From contig CALEYQ010000030.1 in assembly GCA_937924855.1 (NCBI GenBank), positions 1 to 52,211 on the forward strand: 52,211 nt of DNA, read 5' to 3'. The translations under genes were made by a program, and so were the position numbers. This document shows, one piece after another, positions 15,122 through 21,718 of the stretch. Source of the DNA: an uncultured Bacteroidota bacterium. Lineage in GTDB: Bacteria > Bacteroidota > Bacteroidia > JADZBD01. Position 1 is the stretch's first letter. Every line of letters begins with the position of its first letter. Below the pieces are notes generated by a model. That model saw nothing but the letters and a program-made list of their open reading frames with translations. It searched no databases and was not told the origin of the DNA.

Positions 15122-17530
15122 ATGAAACATTTCCCCTTTATTTTTCTTTTTGTTTTCCGGTTTGTATCATCTCTGCATGCCCAGGAATCACATACCTGCT
15201 ACATTAACGATGCCTTACGCCAGCCCAGGGAAAGAGTGGTTGATTTTAAGCACCTGCGCCTCGAAGTTTCCTTCGATCCCGCTGCAGGTCAGGTGAACGG
15301 GAAAGTAACGCATGTGTTTTCCCCGGTTCAGAAATCCGTTGATTCTGTTTTTCTGGACGGACCCGGAATAAAAATAAAAGAGGCTTTTGTAAACGGGAAA
15401 AAGGCAGAATTCAGGATTGAAGAATCCGGAGTAACAGTTTTTTTTAAACCCGCGCTCAAATGGGAAACCAAAGATAGTCTTACCCTTATTTATGAAGCCA
15501 AGCCCCGGAAAGGCATTTATTTCATTGGTTGGAACGACCCCGCCAACCTGAGCCGCAAACAAATCTGGACACAAGGCCAGGGTATCGACAACCGGAATTG
15601 GATTCCCATGTACGATGAAATGAATGACAAGATTACTTCTGAAATAATCGTGCGCTTTGATTCCAAATACAAAGTGCTGAGCAATGGAACCCGTCTTTCC
15701 CAAAAAAATCATAGCGATGGTACCAGTACCTGGCATTACCGCATGAAGAATCCTCACTCTCCGTATTTAATTATGCTGGGCATCGGGGAATATGAAATTT
15801 ATTCCAGTAAGTCGGGCAGCGGGGTTCCCATGCACATGTATTATTACCCGGGTACCAAAAACAGGGTGGAGCCCACCTACAGGTACAGCGAGAAAATGAT
15901 GGACTGGTTCGAAAATGAAATAGGAGTAAAATACGGGTGGGAATCCTACTCCCAGATTCCGGTGCAGGATTTTATGTACGGCGCCATGGAAAACACTACC
16001 GCTACCGTGTTCGGAGATTTTCTTTTGGTGGATTCCCGGTCTTTTCTCGACCGTCCCTATGTAGGTGTTAATGCCCATGAACTTGCCCACCAATGGTTCG
16101 GCGACCTTATTACGGCACGCAGCGCTGCTCATCACTGGCTTCAGGAGAGTTTTGCTACTTACTACAATCAGATGTATGAGAGAGAAGTGTTTGGCATGGA
16201 TTATTTCAATTGGGCAAGACGGGTGGCCAATGTCAATTCGCTGGAAGAAACGAAAAAAAATAACCTGCCCGTAGCTCATAGCGGTGCCGGCAGCGTAAGA
16301 CATTATCCCAAAGGCGCCTTTGTGCTGAATATGTTGAAATATGTGGTAGGAGGAAGAGAGGCTTTTAATAAAGCCATTAAAGTTTATCTGGAAAGGCATA
16401 AATACGGAAATGTAGATTCCCACGACCTGCTCGTGGCTTTTGAGGAAACCCTCGGTTATTCGCTGGGCTGGTTCTGGGATCAGTGGATTTACCGGGGTGG
16501 AGAACCGCACTATTCCGTTTCATTCCGATCGGCCAACGGCACTCCCGAGTTTTCGGTGGAGCAGATTCAGGTACAAAACACAACCACCGGCCTTTTCAAA
16601 ATGCCCATTCGCTTTTCGGTTATTTACAAAGACGGAAGTCAGGAAACAAAAACCGCATGGATTGAAAAACAACATTCGCTGGTAAAGATGAACCCCTCGG
16701 GTTCGAAAGAGATTTCTTATGTGCTTTTTGATCCCAACAGCGAAATTCTCAAATGGGTTCAGTTTGAAAAACCTCTGGAGTATCTGCAGGCGCAGGCCCT
16801 AAAGGCCGAACACATGATAGACCGCTACGATGCCATTGTGGGATTGAGAAATTATCCCCTGGATAAAAAGAAAGACATTCTTCTTAAGGCGTTTGAAGCC
16901 GAAAAGTTTCACGCCATTCGTTCCGAGGCTTTGAACCAGTTGTGCGAGGATGGAGAAAATGGGAAAAATGAAATCCTGAAAAAAGCTCTGGCCGACAGAG
17001 ATGCGAATGTCAGAAAAACAGCTATGGGAAATGCCGAAGCCGGAAATAAAACCCTGGTTCCTTCCGTAGAAAAATTACTTACCGATTCCAGCTACGAGGT
17101 TATTGTTTTGGCTCTTGAATTCCTTTTCCGGACAAATCCCGATGGCATGGGCGCTTACCTGGAAAGAACCGCCGGGGTGGAAGGTACCGTAGGAAAAAAT
17201 GTAATGGTGAAATGGCTCGAGGTGAGCTACCGCCTTACCGCCCAGAAAAATTATGCCGATGAGCTGGTAAAGATGGCCGGAATATCCTATGAATTCCGCA
17301 CGCGGGTAAACGCAATGGAATCACTGCGAAAAACAGGATATTTTACCGAAGCCCTCATTCCCAATCTGCTCGATGCCTACCTGAGTGAAAACAGCCGGCT
17401 TTCATACCCTGCTTTGGAAACCCTCCGTTTTTTTGCCACCCAGGTAAAAAATAAGGTTGTTATTCAATCGCATATCGATGAACGACCCTGGGAAGACTGG
17501 CAAAGGGAAAAAATTAACCGCTTGTTCTGA
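15122..17530 (+). CDS. M1 family zinc aminopeptidase, exported
   Basis: Gluzincin that removes N-terminal residues from peptides, probably in the periplasm, since a signal peptide (residues 1-21, ending LHAQ) is present. The N-terminal beta domain is followed by the substrate-anchoring YGAMENTT motif. The zinc site is HELAHQWFGD near residue 319, with the third ligand Glu 18 residues later in HHWLQESFATYYN. The catalytic tyrosine region is GAFVLNMLKYV. From about residue 560 the chain becomes alpha-helical with HEAT-like repeats, a common M1 tail. The stop codon abuts the stop of the converging DUF4907 gene in a single TGATCA, with no room for a terminator. Confidence 0.93.
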   Translation: MKHFPFIFLFVFRFVSSLHAQESHTCYINDALRQPRERVVDFKHLRLEVSFDPAAGQVNGKVTHVFSPVQKSVDSVFLDGPGIKIKEAFVNGKKAEFRIEESGVTVFFKPALKWETKDSLTLIYEAKPRKGIYFIGWNDPANLSRKQIWTQGQGIDNRNWIPMYDEMNDKITSEIIVRFDSKYKVLSNGTRLSQKNHSDGTSTWHYRMKNPHSPYLIMLGIGEYEIYSSKSGSGVPMHMYYYPGTKNRVEPTYRYSEKMMDWFENEIGVKYGWESYSQIPVQDFMYGAMENTTATVFGDFLLVDSRSFLDRPYVGVNAHELAHQWFGDLITARSAAHHWLQESFATYYNQMYEREVFGMDYFNWARRVANVNSLEETKKNNLPVAHSGAGSVRHYPKGAFVLNMLKYVVGGREAFNKAIKVYLERHKYGNVDSHDLLVAFEETLGYSLGWFWDQWIYRGGEPHYSVSFRSANGTPEFSVEQIQVQNTTTGLFKMPIRFSVIYKDGSQETKTAWIEKQHSLVKMNPSGSKEISYVLFDPNSEILKWVQFEKPLEYLQAQALKAEHMIDRYDAIVGLRNYPLDKKKDILLKAFEAEKFHAIRSEALNQLCEDGENGKNEILKKALADRDANVRKTAMGNAEAGNKTLVPSVEKLLTDSSYEVIVLALEFLFRTNPDGMGAYLERTAGVEGTVGKNVMVKWLEVSYRLTAQKNYADELVKMAGISYEFRTRVNAMESLRKTGYFTEALIPNLLDAYLSENSRLSYPALETLRFFATQVKNKVVIQSHIDERPWEDWQREKINRLF

Positions 17531-17926
17531 TCAGCGGATGCCCAGACTGTCGAGCTCTCCGGTACTTACCCCGGGAGGCATGATTCCGTTTTTGATTTTA
17601 TGGGAAACCAGGCGTGCGGTTTTCGCGGCGTCTTCTTCCGAAGCAAATCCACGATTGCCCTGAATCGCGGGAATATGCGGTTGCCGGACATATAGTTTGG
17701 TGTCCATGAAAATGGCATAGCCAAATCCTCCGGGCACAGAATCGGTATTCCGGAAAATGGAAAATTCGATTTTGTGGGGGTATTCGGAGGTTGAATCGCA
17801 GAAGGATATCCTGATTACTTTTTCCGGCTCAATGGTATTGGATGGGATCTCCGGATCCGGGTTGTTGTTCTTTTCATTTCCGCAGGCCAATAAAAAAGGA
17901 ATGCACAAAATAAGGAGGAGTCGCAT
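17531..17926 (-). CDS. DUF4907 lipoprotein
   Basis: Small predicted lipoprotein of unknown function. The signal sequence ends in the lipobox LLAC (Cys15), followed by a linker rich in Asn and Pro. The rest shows the DUF4907 pattern: GGFGYAIFMDTKLYVRQPHI, then IQGNRGFASEEDAAKTARL and KIKNGIMPPGVSTGELDSLG. The family is largely confined to Bacteroidota, as far as I recall. It lies one base after the ABM-domain gene in a SAM hydrolase-ABM-DUF4907 run, so it is probably the last gene of that transcript. Confidence 0.8.
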   Translation of the reverse strand: MRLLLILCIPFLLACGNEKNNNPDPEIPSNTIEPEKVIRISFCDSTSEYPHKIEFSIFRNTDSVPGGFGYAIFMDTKLYVRQPHIPAIQGNRGFASEEDAAKTARLVSHKIKNGIMPPGVSTGELDSLGIR

Positions 17927-17927
17927 G

Positions 17928-18212
17928 TTACAGGGTTTTTAGTGACCAGGCTTCGGGCTTGGAGGAAAATTTTTCCGACACTTTACTCCAGATGCCATTA
18001 AACAAATCTGATTTGCGGTAGTTTTCAAGCGAGGCCGTGTCTGACCAATGGCTTAAGGTAAAAAAAACACCCGGGTCGGTAAGGTCCTGCAAAAGTTCCA
18101 GATGGGTACAGCCCGGAAATGCCGCGATGGCGCTTCGATGGGATTGAAAAAAATCGGGAAATTCCGAAGCAAAATCCTCCCTGAAACTAAGTTTTACAAT
18201 GCGTTTAATCAT
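17928..18212 (-). CDS. antibiotic biosynthesis monooxygenase (ABM) domain protein
   Basis: A 94-residue single-domain dimeric alpha-beta barrel protein of the ABM/YgiN-like group. Members include small quinol monooxygenases and heme-degrading enzymes, but many have no known role. The pattern MIKRIVKLSFREDFASEFPD, then CTHLELLQDLTDPGVFFTLSHW and ASLENYRKSDLFNGIWSKV fits the domain. The start is the ATG at 18212, because the upstream in-frame sequence is out-of-frame SAM-hydrolase coding sequence. It overlaps the SAM hydrolase by 8 bases, which suggests coupling. Confidence 0.82.
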   Translation of the reverse strand: MIKRIVKLSFREDFASEFPDFFQSHRSAIAAFPGCTHLELLQDLTDPGVFFTLSHWSDTASLENYRKSDLFNGIWSKVSEKFSSKPEAWSLKTL

Positions 18213-18972
18213 GGAATTCAATAGTAATGGGATCGTTAATGTGAATGCCTTCAAGCCGGCCGATGCGACCTTTGTTTTGGGCAATTTCCAAAAATCCGGA
18301 TGCATTGAAAAGTGCCAGTAATTCTCCCTCTGAAACATCGGAGTATTTTTTGGAAAGGGTGTCGAAGGATTGGTTTTTAAAGAAAATCTGGAAGGGTCTT
18401 CCTTTTCCAACCTCCTTAAACAGCGATTCTTTAATATTATATATAACATTTCCGAAGTAGTCGATGTAAATTACGGAACCGCGAATGGTGGTTGGGGTGG
18501 AAACGGGCCTGAGTATCAAGCGCTGGGTAACTGTCTCAATAGGCTTTCCCAGCATTTCCAGGGTTCCCCCACGGGCGATATGACAGGCTGCTTTGGCAAA
18601 AATATCACGGGTTGGGAAAACGCTGTTCACCCTGAGGTCGAGTTCGATAATTTTCTCGGGGTTCTTATCGAAAACCAGGGAAAATATTCCATTATCGGCA
18701 CCTATAAAGTAATGCCCATCGCAATAAATAGCCAGGTGACGGCTGTTGGGTGTTTTTTCGTCGTTCATCCCAATAATATGAACTGAACCGGCCGGGAAAT
18801 AGGGGTAGGAGTTTTTCAGGATATAGGCCGCTTCCTGTATGTCGAATGGGGAAATTTCATGCGAAATATCCACAATTTTTACCTCGGGAAGCTCGGCAAA
18901 TATGGCAGCCTTAATAACCGCAACATAGTGGTCTTTGCTTCCAAGGTCCGATGTTAGCGTTATTATCGCCAT
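18205..18972 (-). CDS. S-adenosyl-L-methionine hydrolase (adenosine-forming), DUF62 family
   Basis: Member of the fluorinase-like SAM hydroxide adenosyltransferase family, which splits SAM into adenosine and methionine. The N-terminal signature is present: IITLTSDLGSKDHYVAVIKA with the active-site Asp, followed by VDISHEISPFDIQEAAY. HIIGMNDEK and IGADNGIFSLV complete the N-domain, and the C-terminal beta-barrel contains YIDYFGNVIYNI. The 255 residues are normal for the hydrolase and lack the extra loop typical of halogenases. It is first in its operon and divergent from phoH. Confidence 0.88.
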   Translation of the reverse strand: MAIITLTSDLGSKDHYVAVIKAAIFAELPEVKIVDISHEISPFDIQEAAYILKNSYPYFPAGSVHIIGMNDEKTPNSRHLAIYCDGHYFIGADNGIFSLVFDKNPEKIIELDLRVNSVFPTRDIFAKAACHIARGGTLEMLGKPIETVTQRLILRPVSTPTTIRGSVIYIDYFGNVIYNIKESLFKEVGKGRPFQIFFKNQSFDTLSKKYSDVSEGELLALFNASGFLEIAQNKGRIGRLEGIHINDPITIEFHD

Positions 18973-19005
18973 AATGGAAATTCAGCAGAAATCCGGATTT
19001 GGATA

Positions 19006-19019
19006 CGGGAAAATTCCCG
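19006..19019. promoter_or_regulatory. inverted repeat between SAM hydrolase and phoH
   Basis: CGGGAA-AA-TTCCCG, a six-base inverted repeat with a two-base centre, lies in the divergent gap and just downstream of a minus-strand -7 box (19032-19039). It could be an operator for the SAM-hydrolase operon. Evidence is positional only. Confidence 0.3.
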
Positions 19020-19031
19020 TATTTTGTCATT

Positions 19032-19039
19032 CAAAGGTA
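19032..19039 (-). promoter_or_regulatory. -7 promoter box for the SAM hydrolase operon
   Basis: TACCTTTG on the minus strand matches TAnnTTTG exactly. The leader to the ATG at 18972 would be about 53 bases and contains the inverted repeat at 19006-19019. Confidence 0.45.
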
Positions 19040-19057
19040 ATATTTATAGGAAAGCCA

Positions 19058-20005
19058 TTGATTGAAAAAGTAATTCATATTGACCGGGTAGATCCGCGGG
19101 AGGTATTAGGTGCAGGCGATTCCAATCTGATTCATCTGAAAAAAATTTTTCCGGGAATTAAAATTGTGGCGCGTGGAGACACCATAAAAGTAATGGGTTC
19201 GACCCGTGAAATTCAGGAGTTTGAAACCCTGTTTCATCGCCTGATCGACTTTCTTGATATTTATGGCAAGCTGGCCCCTGATGATATTGAAGCCATCAGG
19301 AAAGATTCCGGTTCAGAGGTTAAACCCCAGGATTTTAATAAAGATGATACCCTTGTTTTTGGGAACCGGGGCATCATCGTTAAAGCCCGCACCCCCAACC
19401 AGCGCAAAATGGTTGAAAGCATTGCCCGGGCCGATATGCTTTTTGCCGTTGGTCCTGCCGGAACCGGAAAAACTTATACGGCTGTTGCCCTTGCGGTACG
19501 AGCCTTAAAAAACAAGGAAGTAAAGAAAATTGTCCTTACTCGTCCTGCCGTGGAAGCCGGTGAGAACCTCGGTTTTCTGCCCGGCGATTTGAAAGAAAAA
19601 CTCGACCCGTATCTACAGCCTCTGTATGATGCCTTATACGACATGGTTCCTCCTGAAAAGCTGGAAACCTACCTGGAAAATCGAATCGTGGAGATTGCCC
19701 CCCTGGCTTTTATGCGGGGAAGAACGCTTGACAACGCCTTTGTTATTCTCGACGAAGCCCAGAATGCCACGCAGGGGCAGCTTAAAATGTTCCTGACCCG
19801 TATGGGACCCAATGCAAAATTTGTAATTACCGGCGACGATACACAGGTTGACCTTCCCCGGAATCAACCTTCCGGGCTTATTCCCGCTATTAAGAAGCTT
19901 ACGGGAATAAATGGAATTGAGTTTGTGTTTTTGGATGAATCCGATGTTATCCGACACCGCCTGGTGCGGGAAATAATTACCGCTTACGATAAGGACGATA
20001 AATGA
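19058..20005 (+). CDS. phoH: PhoH family ATPase
   Basis: P-loop ATPase of the PhoH/YbeZ family, linked in other bacteria to RNA metabolism and late ribosome maturation; the exact role is unresolved. An N-terminal KH-like region precedes Walker A GPAGTGKTYTA (about residue 132) and Walker B FVILDEAQNAT, with TGDDTQVDLP downstream. I place the start at the TTG at 19058, giving LIEKVIHIDRVDP as the N-terminus. That matches the MIEK-type start of related proteins as I remember them, gives a normal 315 residues, and leaves an intergenic gap for the divergent promoter. An ATG at 18974 would add 28 unrelated residues. The stop overlaps purC by ATGA. Confidence 0.9.
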   Translation: MIEKVIHIDRVDPREVLGAGDSNLIHLKKIFPGIKIVARGDTIKVMGSTREIQEFETLFHRLIDFLDIYGKLAPDDIEAIRKDSGSEVKPQDFNKDDTLVFGNRGIIVKARTPNQRKMVESIARADMLFAVGPAGTGKTYTAVALAVRALKNKEVKKIVLTRPAVEAGENLGFLPGDLKEKLDPYLQPLYDALYDMVPPEKLETYLENRIVEIAPLAFMRGRTLDNAFVILDEAQNATQGQLKMFLTRMGPNAKFVITGDDTQVDLPRNQPSGLIPAIKKLTGINGIEFVFLDESDVIRHRLVREIITAYDKDDK

Positions 20006-20967
20006 GAAATTATCCCGAACCTATTCTGGAAACCCGATTTAATTTTCCCGGACAAAAATCTTTTTACAAGGGGAAAGTAAGAGATGTATATACCCTCGGA
20101 AACGACACCCTGGTAATGATTGTTACCGATCGCATCAGTGCTTTTGATGTGGTGATGCCCAGGGGAATTCCTTTTAAGGGCATGATTTTAAATACCATCG
20201 CCGCGGGTTTCCTCGAGGCCACGAAAGACATAGTACCGAATTGGGTGATTGATGTTCCCCATCCCATGGTAACCATTGGAAAAAAATGCGAGTCCTTAAA
20301 AGTGGAGATGGTGGTAAGGGCCTATCTGGCCGGTCATGCCTGGAGAGAGTATAAATCCGGGAAAAGAATGCTCTGCGGTGTACCCATGCCCGAAGGCATG
20401 AAAGAAAACGATCGTTTTCCGGTTCCCATTATTACGCCGACAACAAAAGCCTCGGAAGGTCATGACGAGGATATTTCGGCCGAAGAAATTGTTGAACGCG
20501 GTCTGGTTTCCGAAAAAGACTACAATGAAATGTGCCGGCATGCCCTTGCGGTTTTTCAGCGCGGCACCCAAATGGCCCGCGACCGGGGCCTGATCCTGGT
20601 GGATACCAAATACGAGTTTGGTATTCATAAAGGCGAAATTCATCTCATTGATGAAATTCACACTCCGGATTCCTCCCGTTATTTTATCCTTGAGTCGTAC
20701 GATAAATTACAGGAAAAGGGATTGCCACAAAAGCAACTTTCCAAAGAGTTTGTACGGGAATGGCTGATTGCAAATAATTTCCAGGGCAAAGAAGGACAAC
20801 AAATCCCGGAATTTACCGATTCTAAAATCAAGGAAATTTCAGACCGTTATATAGAGCTCTTCGAAAAAATTACAGGAACTGTTTTTTCCGATAAGGCCGG
20901 ATTGATTTCCACATCGGCCATTGAGGTATCGGTCAATGAATGGATAAAAAAAAGGGAGCTTGTTTAA
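20002..20967 (+). CDS. purC: phosphoribosylaminoimidazole-succinocarboxamide synthase (SAICAR synthetase)
   Basis: Joins aspartate to CAIR in de novo purine synthesis. The ATP-grasp-like fold shows the opening YKGKVRDVYTLGNDTLVMIVTDRISAFDVVM, then RAYLAGHAWREYKSGKRMLCG and PTTKASEGHDEDIS, LVDTKYEFGI and HLIDEIHTPDSSRYF. At 321 residues it is the longer, Bacteroidota/eukaryote-like form rather than the 237-residue E. coli type. It overlaps phoH by four bases, so both are translated from one message. The last codons form part of a hairpin that serves as terminator for the converging gene. Confidence 0.95.
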   Translation: MRNYPEPILETRFNFPGQKSFYKGKVRDVYTLGNDTLVMIVTDRISAFDVVMPRGIPFKGMILNTIAAGFLEATKDIVPNWVIDVPHPMVTIGKKCESLKVEMVVRAYLAGHAWREYKSGKRMLCGVPMPEGMKENDRFPVPIITPTTKASEGHDEDISAEEIVERGLVSEKDYNEMCRHALAVFQRGTQMARDRGLILVDTKYEFGIHKGEIHLIDEIHTPDSSRYFILESYDKLQEKGLPQKQLSKEFVREWLIANNFQGKEGQQIPEFTDSKIKEISDRYIELFEKITGTVFSDKAGLISTSAIEVSVNEWIKKRELV

Positions 20968-20973
20968 GCTCCC
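20946..20973 (-). terminator. intrinsic terminator of the repeat-protein gene, buried in the end of purC
   Basis: On the minus strand GGGAGCTT, loop AAAC, AAGCTCCC is an eight-pair perfect stem followed by eight T. It starts 24 bases after the stop of the minus-strand gene. The stem lies over the last purC codons and its stop codon. Confidence 0.75.
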
Positions 20974-20997
20974 TGCAATAAATACAATTTCTGAATT

Positions 20998-21651
20998 TTA
21001 ATAAGGAGTACAGGTCCGGTCATTTTTGATTTGTCCGTTTACCGTGTTGTTTCCCACATCACAACCTTCCCCAACACTCAGGATTTCAACTTTGCCCTCA
21101 ATGACACAGTTTTTCAGGGTAATAAAAGCATCACCATTTGAAACCAGTTTGGAGTCAATGGTGGCTCCCTGGATATCTAAACGGTTCCCACCGGTACTAT
21201 CCACTTTTCCTCCGATCTTTACTCCGGATGTAACATAAATATTACTTCCGCCGTCGATATCTACTTTGCCATCAATCACACTGTTTCCGGTTATCATCAG
21301 GGTGCCTTTGTTGGCCGTGATTTTTCCGGTAACGGTGCCGTTTACAATAAGCACCGCATTGGTGCCGGAACAATCCACTTTTCCGTCCTGAGTGCCGGAA
21401 ATAACGGTGCCTTTATTAATTGCCTTGGAAACAGTTACGGCATTTCCGGTGTCGTCCGGCGAAAATTCCACCAGATCGCCTGCATTAATCCCTAAGGGCC
21501 CGGTAAATGATACTTCCTGTCCGATTTTGAAGGCCACGGCAACCGCACCGTCACCGGCAGCCCCTCCGGAGGGGTCGGAAATAATTAAAGTTCCTTTGGT
21601 ACCGTTATCTGTGGGGCCGGTACCAATGCCCCTTACAATTCCTTTTCCCAT
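20998..21651 (-). CDS. repeat protein with OB-like N-terminus and predicted beta-solenoid
   Basis: Function unknown. The first ~75 residues (GKGIVRGIGTG, KGTLIISDPSGG, IGQEVSFTGPLGINAGDLVEF) look like a small beta-barrel of cold-shock/OB type. Residues about 80-217 are seven near-regular repeats of about 19 residues, each with a short hydrophobic strand, a turn with Gly or Asn, and a GKV-like end (for example GTLMITGNSVIDGKVDIDG). That periodicity suggests one rung per repeat of a beta-helix, reminiscent of bactofilins though not recognisable as one. There is no signal peptide or membrane segment, so it is probably cytoplasmic. The start is the ATG at 21651; an upstream TTG adds eleven unconvincing residues. 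It has its own terminator. Confidence 0.75.
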   Translation of the reverse strand: MGKGIVRGIGTGPTDNGTKGTLIISDPSGGAAGDGAVAVAFKIGQEVSFTGPLGINAGDLVEFSPDDTGNAVTVSKAINKGTVISGTQDGKVDCSGTNAVLIVNGTVTGKITANKGTLMITGNSVIDGKVDIDGGSNIYVTSGVKIGGKVDSTGGNRLDIQGATIDSKLVSNGDAFITLKNCVIEGKVEILSVGEGCDVGNNTVNGQIKNDRTCTPY

Positions 21652-21718
21652 GGTAATAATTTTTGTTTGGACAATTTTAACCAATTATTTTGTAATTTGA
21701 AATCGGTAAATCCAAAGT

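Noticed and set aside
15767..16510. 247-codon open frame on the minus strand within the M1 peptidase
   Set aside because: Antisense to the catalytic domain of a well-supported gene, with no family resemblance.
18974..19057. ATG at 18974 as phoH start
   Set aside because: Would add 28 residues not typical of the family and cover the divergent promoter; TTG at 19058 fits family starts better.
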